A DNA stretch of 64,000 nt from a virus: the IMG/VR virus record IMGVR_UViG_3300019776_000296, positions 1-64,000 of that record. The stretch is one strand, 5' to 3'. Shown piece after piece: positions 43,797 through 51,291 of this stretch. How positions within the stretch are numbered: the stretch's first letter is position 1; every line of letters starts with the position of its first letter. Under the pieces are notes generated by a model. That model ran no database searches and was not told where the DNA came from. It worked only from the letters and a program-made list of their open reading frames with translations. Position numbers and translations under genes: made by a program.

Positions 43797-45061
43797 TTGG
43801 AGCCTTGCTTCACAACGCAACAGCGTTCGCAGACCTGGGCGGGTTGAAGCCGGAACACTTCTACCGGCCCGTTCACGAGAAGCTATTCAACACAATCCAG
43901 CAGATGTACAACGATGGCGAGGCCATCGACGCGGCAACGGTTTTCGCCAAGCTGGAGAAGATAAAGGAACTCCAGAAGATCGGCGGCGCAAGCTATTTGG
44001 GCACGCTGCTGGAAGCTCCGCTGGCACTGAACAACGTCGGCACCTATTCCAAGATCATCCAAGACAAGTGGAAGATCAGGAAGGTCAATGAGTTTGGCAT
44101 CAAGTGCCAGGGCATTGATGCCGATCCTGATGACGTTGACATGGCATTGGAGTCGGTGCGCCAGTTCCTCGACAACGTCGATGAGGAGCGTTCCCACGAG
44201 GCCATCGATTTCCCCGGCCTGTACGAGGCGTGGACGGCAGCGCAGAACGATGACCGGCCTTCCATCGAAACACCTTGGCTTGCAGTCAATGACAAGCTGA
44301 CAGGTGGGTTGCAGCGTCAGCGTCTGTATGTGGTTGGCGCACGGCCAGGTTGCGGCAAGACAGTGTTGGCTGCACAGCTAGGTCTGTATGCCGCACTGTC
44401 ACACCAGCGGGTGTTGTTCTTCTCACTGGAACTATCGAAGGAAGACTTGATGGGCCGCATATTGGCTTGCGGCGCAAGGGTTCCCTACACGGAGATCACG
44501 GCGAAGAGGCTGACTGCTGAATCGTCAGGCAAGATCAGCACCTGGGTTGCGGCCAGCGCAGAGCTACGGATCGAAGTGGACGACACACCCGATCTCAACA
44601 TCGAAGAGATCACTCAGAGGGCGCGAATCCACAAGCAGCGCAAGGGACTTGATCTTGTGTTGATTGACTACCTCCAACTGATGGAGGAGTCTCCTAGTTC
44701 CGGCGAGTCCCGCGTCCAGCGTGTTGACCACATGGCTAAGAGGGCGAGAGCCATTGCAAGGAACCTGGATTGCGCCGTAGTTGTCTGCGCCCAACTGAAT
44801 CGCAACATCGAAGATCACGGTGGAAGGCCAAGGCTCCCAACGAAAGCCGACTTCCGCGAGTCTGGCGGCATCGAACAGACAGCAGACGCTGCCTTCATCC
44901 TTTCCCGTCCACCGGACGATAACGGTGAGGAGTCGAAGATTCCCATGATGAACCTGACGGTGGTGAAGAACCGGCAGGGCACGGAGGGAACGCTGAAACT
45001 CATTGAGCGGTTTGACTTTCAGCGGTTCGACAACGTCCACGCTTATAGCGGAATGGAGTAG
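43745..45061 (+). CDS. dnaB: Replicative DNA helicase, DnaB-like
   Basis: 438 residues, TTG start giving the family start PAHDALAEQSVIGALL. N-terminal domain ~1-110, then RecA-like domain with Walker A GARPGCGKT (about 198-206) and Walker B LVLIDYLQ near 305. It unwinds DNA at the phage fork. Confidence 0.94.
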   Translation: MPGRREPAHDALAEQSVIGALLHNATAFADLGGLKPEHFYRPVHEKLFNTIQQMYNDGEAIDAATVFAKLEKIKELQKIGGASYLGTLLEAPLALNNVGTYSKIIQDKWKIRKVNEFGIKCQGIDADPDDVDMALESVRQFLDNVDEERSHEAIDFPGLYEAWTAAQNDDRPSIETPWLAVNDKLTGGLQRQRLYVVGARPGCGKTVLAAQLGLYAALSHQRVLFFSLELSKEDLMGRILACGARVPYTEITAKRLTAESSGKISTWVAASAELRIEVDDTPDLNIEEITQRARIHKQRKGLDLVLIDYLQLMEESPSSGESRVQRVDHMAKRARAIARNLDCAVVVCAQLNRNIEDHGGRPRLPTKADFRESGGIEQTADAAFILSRPPDDNGEESKIPMMNLTVVKNRQGTEGTLKLIERFDFQRFDNVHAYSGME

Positions 45062-45063
45062 AG

Positions 45064-45180
45064 ATGCTGTACTGGCTGAAGCTGCGGATGTGGCACACGT
45101 TTCGCTGCGGTGGATCGTGGGTTTCCTTCTGCGGCAGCGAGTCCTGCTCGTCATGCGGAGTGTGGAGGAACTGGAGGTGA
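45064..45180 (+). CDS. 38-residue Cys/Trp-rich mini-protein
   Basis: ATG after GGAGTAGAG. Five Cys (one in FRCGG, one in FCGS, then CSSCG) and many Trp. Metal binding likely. Its stop overlaps the next GTG. Confidence 0.5.
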   Translation: MLYWLKLRMWHTFRCGGSWVSFCGSESCSSCGVWRNWR

Positions 45181-45446
45181 GTAAGATCGCGATTCCGGTG
45201 CAGTGGTTGAAGTTTTCGAATACCCATGAGTTGCAAGCCATTTGCCTACAGGGCTGCGTGATCCATCACCGCACGGCGCATCACATGCAGTGGTGGCCTC
45301 TGCATTGGCGCAGTGACCGTTCGATATTCGAACGCATCTGTGAGCATGGGATTGGGCATCCCGATCCAGATCAGTACCCGTACTGGCGGGAGATAAACGA
45401 TATGGCGCAAGCCGTACATGGTTGCGACGGCTGCTGCATTCCATGA
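45177..45446 (+). CDS. Hypothetical His/Trp-rich protein
   Basis: 89 residues from the GTG at 45177 with GGAGG at 8-nt spacing. Rich in His, Trp and Cys, ending CDGCCIP. Function unknown; lies between helicase and WhiB genes. Confidence 0.6.
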   Translation: MSKIAIPVQWLKFSNTHELQAICLQGCVIHHRTAHHMQWWPLHWRSDRSIFERICEHGIGHPDPDQYPYWREINDMAQAVHGCDGCCIP

Positions 45447-45757
45447 AGTTTTGGTCACGCAAGGATGAATGGTTTGAATACGCAGCATGTTTCGGCTCTG
45501 TCGATCACACGCTGCCTCCCGTGCGTGACGATGCTGGGCCAGTCGCTGACTCTCTGCATGTGTGGGCAGTGTGCCTGGAGTGCCGGGTTCGACCTGAGTG
45601 TGCCCGTTGGGCTTTCGAGGGCAGCGAGAGCGGCGTATGGGTTTGTGGTGTATGGATACCGGGCCATGACGAAGACAAGCGGCAGGCCAGGGAACTACGC
45701 ATGAAGTTGTACGAGTCGGTAGAAGAAGAGAGTCAGCAGCGGGGCGAGGATGTGTAG
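45443..45757 (+). CDS. WhiB-family iron-sulfur regulator (first copy)
   Basis: 104 residues from the ATG overlapping the upstream stop. An AACFG Cys, then CLECRVRPEC, then the turn GVWVCGVWIPG, the WhiB pattern with four cluster Cys and a G-x-W turn, plus a basic C-terminus. Phage WhiB proteins can block host WhiB regulators or superinfection. It has an extra Cys in the turn. Confidence 0.85.
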   Translation: MKFWSRKDEWFEYAACFGSVDHTLPPVRDDAGPVADSLHVWAVCLECRVRPECARWAFEGSESGVWVCGVWIPGHDEDKRQARELRMKLYESVEEESQQRGEDV

Positions 45758-45877
45758 CCGCGCTAGCAGGAGCAAGCGGAGTCTTAGCGAATTGAATTGG
45801 CAAACAAGGCGATTCGCCACGCTAGCTGCGGTTATTACGTCAGCGTCATAAAATGACACGCGAGCAGGGAGCTAGCA
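45758..45877 (+). promoter_or_regulatory. Intergenic regulatory region with GCTAGC repeats
   Basis: 120 bp with three GCTAGC palindromes, an inverted repeat GTCAT-AAA-ATGAC that contains a -10-like TAAAAT, and a GGCGA/TCGCC palindrome. A likely promoter for the resolvase/WhiB set, perhaps autoregulated by a neighbouring WhiB. Confidence 0.4.
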
Positions 45878-46267
45878 GTGGCCCGTAATAGACAGTCAGC
45901 CAAGAAAGCTGGCACGGCTTTCGAATCACTGATCGCCAAGGGTCTGCGAGAAGCGTTGGGCGACAACACGATTGAGCGTGCCCCGCGCTGGGGAAGTGTT
46001 GATAAGGGAGACATTATCAATGTGACCATCGACACACACCCAATCGTTATACAAGCTAAAGACGTTGCTAGATTGGCACTTCCATCTTGGACTGAACAAG
46101 CTAGAGTTCAAGCGGCTAATGCTCGTGCGCTCGTCGGCCTGGTTGTACACAAGCGAGTAGGTACAACCGATCCCATGAAGCAATGGGTTAGCTGCACAGT
46201 AGAAGACCTGGTTGCTCTTATCACGAAGACACCAGTTACGAAGGGAAGCAACACAATTGACGATTAA
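45878..46267 (+). CDS. Holliday junction resolvase-like PD-(D/E)XK nuclease
   Basis: 129 residues, GTG start after GGGAG. GTAFESLIAKGLRE, RAPRWGSVDKGDI and VIQAKDV give the E...D...(Q)xK layout of Hjc/Hjr-type resolvases and related nucleases. Would resolve recombination or replication branches before packaging. Confidence 0.7.
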   Translation: MARNRQSAKKAGTAFESLIAKGLREALGDNTIERAPRWGSVDKGDIINVTIDTHPIVIQAKDVARLALPSWTEQARVQAANARALVGLVVHKRVGTTDPMKQWVSCTVEDLVALITKTPVTKGSNTIDD

Positions 46268-46844
46268 CCATGCCTTCAGCGACTTCGACGTAGCAGTTGC
46301 TGGAGAAGAACCGGACTGGCGTATCGGCGCACCATGCAGCACCGTGAACCCTGACCTCTTCTTCGATGACAGCGAAGATGATCCGCTCGTAGAAGAACAG
46401 GCAAAACTCATTTGCATGGGATGTCCCGTTGCTGCCGAATGCCTCGACACAGCCATGCTGGCCCGTGAGGAATACGGCATATGGGGAGGAATGACACCGG
46501 CAGAACGCAAGCGATACCAGGCCACCTGGATGCGACTCAAGGGTGGCCGTAACACCGTCAAGAGCATGCGTGAGAGCAACGGAATCATCTCTGCCGCACC
46601 ACATATCGACCGCAAGTACCACGCACGCCGTGAAGCGGCCACACAGTGCCGCGAAAAGCTATCCCAGGAAACCTCTTACAGCGAACGCCGCGACGAGTAC
46701 CTGATGGTGCTGGACATGATCATTGCCAACCCTGCTGAGGTCAGCACCAAGCTCGCCCAGCGAATCGGGCGCAGCGCAACGTGGTTCAACACGATGAAGC
46801 GAGAAGTGTACGGGCTGTTCGGAATTAGCGAGAAGGGTAAGTGA
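46257..46844 (+). CDS. WhiB-family regulator (second copy) with C-terminal extension
   Basis: 195 residues from a TTG overlapping the previous gene by 11 nt, AAGGGAAG at 8-nt spacing. APCSTVNPDLFF, CMGCPVAAEC and YGIWGGMTPAER give the full WhiB signature (about 25-85). The extra ~100 residues hold a basic helix-turn-helix-like region (STKLAQRIGRSATWF). This may act directly on DNA. Confidence 0.9.
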   Translation: MTINHAFSDFDVAVAGEEPDWRIGAPCSTVNPDLFFDDSEDDPLVEEQAKLICMGCPVAAECLDTAMLAREEYGIWGGMTPAERKRYQATWMRLKGGRNTVKSMRESNGIISAAPHIDRKYHARREAATQCREKLSQETSYSERRDEYLMVLDMIIANPAEVSTKLAQRIGRSATWFNTMKREVYGLFGISEKGK

Positions 46845-47071
46845 TGGACTACGAGTCGATCAGAGAAGAAGGCCAGTTCGATGACGTGGGAACCGTGCGG
46901 GTCTGCGATCAGTTCGGGACCATAGCCGTCTACATCAAGGTAGACGAAAACTCTTGGAAGACTGTGTATGTCGATCCAATTCGCGGCACCGTACTCATCC
47001 CAGATAGGACGCTGTCAAACGCCGTGGCGTGCAGCCACCCAATAGTCTACGCACCGAAAAGCGTTGTGTAG
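46844..47071 (+). CDS. Hypothetical protein
   Basis: 75 residues, ATG overlapping the WhiB stop (TGATG). Beta-rich (VGTVRVCDQFGTIAVYIKV). Function unknown. Confidence 0.6.
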   Translation: MDYESIREEGQFDDVGTVRVCDQFGTIAVYIKVDENSWKTVYVDPIRGTVLIPDRTLSNAVACSHPIVYAPKSVV

Positions 47072-47075
47072 CAAT

Positions 47076-47402
47076 ATGAATGATAGAATTAAACCGGAGG
47101 AAGCCAGCGCGGTTGAGGACTCTCCCGCGCTCACCCCCCGGTCTGATCTGCCGCAGTCTCCCGCGAGCCGACCGGGGGGTTCTCCATATCGCGACAACAT
47201 CGATGACCTGGTCGATGCGTCACTGAAGAGAGGGCCATACGGGAGTACCGGATGGGTTCCGTGCCCAAACTGTAGTAAGGAATGGCACGGCTTCCAGAAC
47301 GGTATCTACTGTCCCGGCTCTCATGTGCGAGAAGGCAAGGGTGCCAATGCGATACGGGAACCAAGCATGGGTGGGACTGGGGATTTATCTTGCAGTAGTT
47401 GA
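47076..47402 (+). CDS. Small zinc-ribbon protein (WHG...CPG type)
   Basis: 108 residues from ATG 47076; the true start may be later. CPNCSKEWHGFQNGIYCPGS matches a short actinophage family with this pattern. Its first part overlies an 11-bp GC hairpin that looks like a terminator. It overlaps the next gene by 56 nt. Confidence 0.5.
   Translation: MNDRIKPEEASAVEDSPALTPRSDLPQSPASRPGGSPYRDNIDDLVDASLKRGPYGSTGWVPCPNCSKEWHGFQNGIYCPGSHVREGKGANAIREPSMGGTGDLSCSS
47133..47180 (+). terminator. Terminator-like hairpin within a reading frame
   Basis: ACCCCCCGGTC pairs perfectly with GACCGGGGGGT over a 26-nt loop, followed by TCTCC. It resembles the hairpin at 36,966. If it terminates, it would lower expression of the exonuclease and HNH genes downstream. 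Confidence 0.5.
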
Positions 47403-47607
47403 ACTACTGGCACCACCCGGCGAGACACTGTCTGAAGCAATGGACAGTTGGCTGGAACGTCACCCAGGAAAAGCCTTGTGCTACATGGCAGTTGGCGTAA
47501 CAGCACTACATCTGGTCAACGCGATACCTCAGCGTTATGACCCTATACACCAAGCCTTTTCGTCCCGCCACTACTTGCAACGGATCGCGATAAGCTTTCT
47601 TGCATGA
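47347..47607 (+). CDS. Actinophage membrane protein
   Basis: 86 residues from the ATG after AAGGGTGCCA. N-terminal hydrophobic segment with RYGNQAWVGLGIYLAVVE and a second around residues 44-60; a final IPQRYDP motif. This arrangement is common in small actinophage membrane proteins of unknown role. Confidence 0.7.
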   Translation: MRYGNQAWVGLGIYLAVVELLAPPGETLSEAMDSWLERHPGKALCYMAVGVTALHLVNAIPQRYDPIHQAFSSRHYLQRIAISFLA

Positions 47608-48362
47608 AAGCAAAGATCGCCGTCCTCGACATTGAGCGGCAAGCCGGTGTGGCAGACGGCATTTGGGAACTGCGCCAGAACGGATGGCTGCACCCAGGAC
47701 AGGTTGTTGAACGGCCACGCACAATCTGCTTTGCATACAAGTGGCTGGGCGGCGACGAGACACTCTTCCACGCCGAATGGGACAAAGGCCCAAAGGCAAT
47801 GGTGAAGAAAGCCCATGACGTTCTCGAAAAGGCCGACTATGTAATCGGCTGGAACTCAAAGAGATTCGACATCCCGCACCTCCGCACGGAGATGATCGTC
47901 CACGAGCTACCGCCGCCTGCCCCGCACAAAGACATCGACCTCATGTTGCAGGCCAAGCGCAACTTCGCATTCATGTCCAACCGCATGGCTGAAGTAGCAA
48001 AGCTGTTGGACCGCAAGGGCAAAATGGATACCGGCGGCGGCGACCTCTGGCGCAAGCTCCGCTACTCAAAAGGCGAAGAGCTATGGGAAGCAAGGCATCT
48101 CATGGCTGAGTACAACATGCGAGACGTGGAACTCACGGAAGAGTTGTACCACCTCATGCTCCCCTGGTGCAGCGGAATGAACGTCGGAGCGTACCAAGAT
48201 GGAGTCGGCCCATTCTGCCCCAACTGCGCCTCAGACCACGTCCAATTCCGTGGAACCGCAGTAACTTCCACCAGAACGTACCGACGCTTCCAGTGCCAGG
48301 ACTGCGGTAAGTGGGGCAGGGAAGCAAAGTCAATCGCATCGACAGATGGAGTATCGCTGTGA
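47604..48362 (+). CDS. DEDD 3'-5' exonuclease with C-terminal zinc ribbon
   Basis: 252 residues. Motif I LDIE (8-11), GWNSKRFDIPHL near 86, and YNMRDVELTEEL near 173 carry the acidic residues of the RNase H-like exonuclease fold. CPNC and CQDC near 205-240 form a zinc ribbon. Probably a proofreading or end-trimming nuclease. It starts next to a GCAACGG-N7-TAAGCT element, so the transcript could begin at or near the ATG. Confidence 0.82.
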   Translation: MKAKIAVLDIERQAGVADGIWELRQNGWLHPGQVVERPRTICFAYKWLGGDETLFHAEWDKGPKAMVKKAHDVLEKADYVIGWNSKRFDIPHLRTEMIVHELPPPAPHKDIDLMLQAKRNFAFMSNRMAEVAKLLDRKGKMDTGGGDLWRKLRYSKGEELWEARHLMAEYNMRDVELTEELYHLMLPWCSGMNVGAYQDGVGPFCPNCASDHVQFRGTAVTSTRTYRRFQCQDCGKWGREAKSIASTDGVSL

Positions 48363-48583
48363 CGAATCCCAAAGTGCGCGTTGAGGATTACCCGCTCATC
48401 TCTGAGTTGGAGGAAGTCTTCTGGCACGAGATCGACCGTCAGTTCATGGACGATGAAATCGAACCCGGCACAATGGAATCCGTGTACGTCGATCCGGTTC
48501 TTGGTGAGATACAAGGGATTCCAGACATCACCAAGGCGATCATCAAAGTACTTGAGGCTTACTGGATCGAAGAAGGCCGCTGA
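48359..48583 (+). CDS. Hypothetical acidic protein
   Basis: 74 residues from a GTG overlapping the exonuclease stop. Acidic, helical; central MESVYVDPVLGEIQG. Function unknown. Confidence 0.6.
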   Translation: MTNPKVRVEDYPLISELEEVFWHEIDRQFMDDEIEPGTMESVYVDPVLGEIQGIPDITKAIIKVLEAYWIEEGR

Positions 48584-48816
48584 TGATGGGCAACCGCTGG
48601 AGCATTCGCAAGGTTGATCGCAAGTGGCGTGTGTATGACCACAACTCATGGCAGGACGTGTTCGACACATTGCCTGAAGCACACACCTACGCAACACAAT
48701 TGGCAGTTGCCGACGATCTGTTCTCGCCGGGTGGTCTGACATACCTGAGTAGCCTCAAGAAGTCTTTTGTTGCGCTGCAACGTGTTAGATACCAAGAGGG
48801 AGTTTTGTCACAGTGA
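48583..48816 (+). CDS. Hypothetical protein
   Basis: 77 residues; ATG 48583 overlaps the previous stop (48586 is also possible). N-terminal W-rich beta part (WSIRKVDRKWRVYD) resembles arm-type DNA-binding domains, but it is too short to judge. Stop overlaps the next GTG. Confidence 0.6.
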   Translation: MMGNRWSIRKVDRKWRVYDHNSWQDVFDTLPEAHTYATQLAVADDLFSPGGLTYLSSLKKSFVALQRVRYQEGVLSQ

Positions 48817-49373
48817 CGGAATGGCAGAAGATACCCGGCCTACCGCCTCGCTTCGAAGCATCTTCTCATGGAGAAATCCGTTCTCTCCCATACGAAGTCA
48901 AAGTCTTAGCCAAGAACGGAACAGTCAAGGTTCGGCGCATTGCCGGTAAGACGCTGCTCCCCCGCGTCACTGATCGCGGCAAGTCACGCGGCCACCCAAT
49001 CGTCTCCATCTCCAGCACCACATCTGCTGGCACATTCGCTGGGGAACAACGTGTTTCACTACTAGTGGCACGCGCATTCCACGGATGCCCTTACGAAGTA
49101 GGCGATCTTGCCTCATCGAACAAGTGGAGAATCCTGCACCTCGACGGCGACATCACCAACACCGCTGCCGACAACCTGGAATGGATCACATCCAACGGCG
49201 GCTCGCCATCGTCAGCCTCGTACAAGCTGTACGAAGAAAACCTCCGCAAGCTGAGGCAGCAGAGCAAAGAACCGTTCATCCTTTGGGCCAAAAGGATTTT
49301 CGGTGATGACTTCGAATTCGAATCGGAAGATCAAGAATGCCTACAACCTCAAAGAACGGGCCAAGATCACTAG
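48813..49373 (+). CDS. NUMOD4/HNH homing-type endonuclease
   Basis: 186 residues, GTG start. The start WQKIPGLPPRFEASSHGEIRS is the NUMOD4 DNA-binding motif; LLVARAFHG, ILHLDGDITNTAADNLEW is the HNH_3 core. A mobile nuclease; possibly domesticated. The tail overlaps the next HNH gene. Confidence 0.85.
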   Translation: MTEWQKIPGLPPRFEASSHGEIRSLPYEVKVLAKNGTVKVRRIAGKTLLPRVTDRGKSRGHPIVSISSTTSAGTFAGEQRVSLLVARAFHGCPYEVGDLASSNKWRILHLDGDITNTAADNLEWITSNGGSPSSASYKLYEENLRKLRQQSKEPFILWAKRIFGDDFEFESEDQECLQPQRTGQDH

Positions 49374-49654
49374 GGCGCAAAGGAATTCGCTTTCAGAAAG
49401 CGAAACAGCGTGTGCTTAGGGCCAACCAGATATGCGACGAGTGCGGGGAATTCATTGACCTGCAACTGAAGTGGCCTGATCCTCTGTCTCCCACAGTGGA
49501 TCACATCATCCCGGTCAACCAGCTTGAGTGGAATGACCCACTCAACTATGACGTAAACAACCTCGTCCCTTGCCATCTCGTGTGCAATCAAAGACGCGGA
49601 GCGAAAAAGAAAAAGCCGCAACAACACCCACAGTCACGCGACTGGTTCTCCTAA
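49337..49654 (+). CDS. HNH endonuclease
   Basis: 105 residues. CDECGEF, VDHIIPVNQ, DVNNLVPCHLVCNQRRG match the McrA-type HNH core with two zinc Cys pairs. Basic C-terminus. Such small HNH proteins often act in packaging, but this one is not beside terminase. Confidence 0.85.
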   Translation: MPTTSKNGPRSLGRKGIRFQKAKQRVLRANQICDECGEFIDLQLKWPDPLSPTVDHIIPVNQLEWNDPLNYDVNNLVPCHLVCNQRRGAKKKKPQQHPQSRDWFS

Positions 49655-49659
49655 TCCAC

Positions 49660-49685
49660 TGGTACAATCAAAGTAGGGAAATCCC
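49660..49685 (+). promoter_or_regulatory. Extended -10 promoter with start-proximal hairpin
   Basis: TGGTACAAT (49660-49668) and GGGA/TCCC hairpin (49676-49685) just after the likely start site. It closely resembles the promoter at 32,476, including flanking CACTGGTA and AAGTAGG. Confidence 0.5.
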
Positions 49686-49718
49686 CTGTGCCCCAAACGA
49701 TCTGAGGATTCTGAAACA

Positions 49719-49883
49719 ATGACCGTGAAGAAGGAAGAGGCTGGCGAGGCTCTCGCCAAGGTGACTCAGCCCGTCGAGACTTCAGCCAAGCCCAAGCCGC
49801 AGACCGACGCTGAACTCAACCACCGCTTCAGCCACGTCGCCCCGTCTGGCGCGAAGAAACCGGACTTCCCCACCAAGCAGTGA
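49719..49883 (+). CDS. 54-residue small protein
   Basis: ATG after CTGAGGATTCTGAAACA, downstream of a dedicated promoter. The C-terminus LNHRFSHVAPSG recalls the L-x-x-RF-x-x-H-x-P motif of short actinophage proteins, some of which sponge immune cyclic nucleotides (Acb2-like); here the following helix is missing, so this link is weak. Confidence 0.6.
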   Translation: MTVKKEEAGEALAKVTQPVETSAKPKPQTDAELNHRFSHVAPSGAKKPDFPTKQ

Positions 49884-49918
49884 CATCCTGAGATCAGTAC
49901 TACCGCAAGGGGATTCGT

Positions 49919-50170
49919 ATGGTTGCCGGTAAAGAGGCATCACCAAAAGATGTCAAGAACACTGAGCAGCTAAAGCGGTACTGGTCGAGGGGAATGGGCG
50001 CAGCCAAAATAAATTGGGGAACTGAGGGCGACTTCTCAAGGTGCGTAACGAATTTGAGTCGGCACCTGAAAGACCCTGAGGGCTACTGCGCCCAACTGCA
50101 CCATGACGTTCTGGGTTACTGGCCTGCAACGCATGCCAAGATGGACAAGGCCAAGAAGGGCAAGAAGTAA
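49919..50170 (+). CDS. Conserved small actinophage protein
   Basis: 83 residues. LKRYWSRGMGAAKINWGTEGDF, then CVTNLSRHL and GYCAQLHHDVLGYWP match a widespread actinophage family of unknown function. Basic C-terminus (KKGKK). Confidence 0.78.
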   Translation: MVAGKEASPKDVKNTEQLKRYWSRGMGAAKINWGTEGDFSRCVTNLSRHLKDPEGYCAQLHHDVLGYWPATHAKMDKAKKGKK

Positions 50171-50196
50171 GTGGGATTCAGGCGTGATACAACCGA

Positions 50197-50225
50197 TTCG
50201 CTTGAGTTCCTACGGTTAGTAATAT
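50197..50225 (+). promoter_or_regulatory. Promoter candidate
   Basis: TTCGCT, 17 nt, TAATAT. It lies 50 nt before the start chosen for the next gene and supports that start over an upstream GTG. Confidence 0.45.
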
Positions 50226-50275
50226 GGGACGTGCTGCGTGAAACACACAGCATCACAAGACAATTAAGGATCGTT

Positions 50276-50614
50276 ATGTCAAATCAAGAAGTGTTCGATG
50301 CATACGCGGAGAGAGTCTCTGAGCAGAACAGCCAGATTCGCGAGGCTGTCACCGTCATCCTTCAGGAGATCGGCAGGCTTCAGGGAGATTCCCTTGCGAC
50401 AAACGAGAAGCCGCTGGACACCGCGAAGATGGAGCAGGCTCTTCAGCAGTTGACTGCTTCTGTCGATGAGGTGGAAGCCATCCATACCGTCGAGGCTCCC
50501 GTCGAGGAAGCTGCGCCGGTCGAAGCTGAGGTCGAAGCTGCCGACGACGAGCCGGTCGAAGTTGTTGAAGAGGCAACTACCGACGCTGCCGACGAGGACT
50601 CCGACGAGGAGTAA
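50276..50614 (+). CDS. Acidic coiled-coil protein
   Basis: 112 residues from the ATG after AAGGATCGTT. Helical N-terminal ~70 residues, then a very acidic Glu/Val/Ala tail. Last rightward gene before the bidirectional terminator. Could be a DNA mimic or virion protein; unknown. Confidence 0.65.
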   Translation: MSNQEVFDAYAERVSEQNSQIREAVTVILQEIGRLQGDSLATNEKPLDTAKMEQALQQLTASVDEVEAIHTVEAPVEEAAPVEAEVEAADDEPVEVVEEATTDAADEDSDEE

Positions 50615-50635
50615 ACTCGCAGGTCAGAGCCTTAA

Positions 50636-50652
50636 TTAGTTAGACTAACTAA
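50636..50652. promoter_or_regulatory. Perfect 17-bp palindrome
   Basis: TTAGTTAG-A-CTAACTAA between the last rightward gene and the terminator. Size fits a dimeric regulator site; it also adds stop codons in several frames on both strands. Confidence 0.4.
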
Positions 50653-50669
50653 CTAATTTTAGACAAGAA

Positions 50670-50710
50670 AAATCCCCCGATCCGGTTCTCACCGGGCGGG
50701 GGATTTCTCT
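50670..50710. terminator. Bidirectional terminator between convergent blocks
   Basis: AAATCCCCC (50670-50678) pairs with GGGGGATTT (50698-50706), with an inner CCGG/CCGG helix. T-rich bases follow on the plus strand, and TTTTTCTTG on the minus strand. It serves both converging operons. Confidence 0.88.
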
Positions 50711-50739
50711 GTCTCTCTCTCCAATTCCCTTGGGGCACA

Positions 50740-50952
50740 CTACTTTTGAGTAAGCATTCCCCTCCGCGTCACGAGATGATAACCGCGACAAGAGCATTCG
50801 TAGATAGCAGGAGTTCTCCTGGTAACACGCTTACCCTTGCCCCGGCCTGTCCGACGCTTGTCAGCAATGCGCTCAGAGATTTCGAGTGCCGCTTTCCTTG
50901 CCTCCCACCGTGATTCAAAACGTAGCTTGAAAGGTGTTGGGCAGTAAAGCAT
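50740..50952 (-). CDS. Small zinc-binding-like protein
   Basis: 70 residues from ATG 50952, set by AGGAGGTGA at 8-nt spacing; a GTG at 50961 lies on top of that site. The C-terminus YECSCRGYHLVTRR matches the C-x-C...H pattern of a small phage family. Basic middle. Last gene of the leftward block. Confidence 0.7.
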   Translation of the reverse strand: MLYCPTPFKLRFESRWEARKAALEISERIADKRRTGRGKGKRVTRRTPAIYECSCRGYHLVTRRGMLTQK

Positions 50953-50957
50953 TTCGT

Positions 50958-51194
50958 TCACCTCCTTAACAGCGTATTGCGGTGAACCTGACGTACCTGA
51001 TCAGGGTAGAACGAACGCATCAACTCGTGGCCTGACCGGCCACCAACGAAGTTCAGCACCAGCTTCCCCTCGTTGGTCAAGTTCGCATGCATGAAACGAA
51101 ACCTGCCGCGCTTCTTGACAATTGACACCTCGACACCAGGAACGATCCGGCGACGATTGACGTAGACCTCGTAGATCAGACCCTCGTCAGTCAT
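50958..51194 (-). CDS. Hypothetical basic protein
   Basis: 78 residues; beta-rich N-terminus (EGLIYEVYVNRRRIVPG). Its last codons form the ribosome binding site of the following gene. Function unknown. Confidence 0.65.
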   Translation of the reverse strand: MTDEGLIYEVYVNRRRIVPGVEVSIVKKRGRFRFMHANLTNEGKLVLNFVGGRSGHELMRSFYPDQVRQVHRNTLLRR

Positions 51195-51291
51195 CGTAGT
51201 AATCGCAGCTTTCGCTATGAACGCACCGCGTTACGCCATCCAGTTCGTAGGTGTGATTCCATGCCTCGCAAGTGCATTGCTTGCTACTCAT
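51187..51291 (-). CDS. 34-residue Cys-rich mini-protein
   Basis: Start chosen at the ATG overlapping the upstream stop (GATGAGTAG). Contains CTCEAW, TRCVHSESC: four Cys and His, zinc-like. Longer upstream reading would overlap the previous gene fully. Confidence 0.5.
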   Translation of the reverse strand: MSSKQCTCEAWNHTYELDGVTRCVHSESCDYYDD

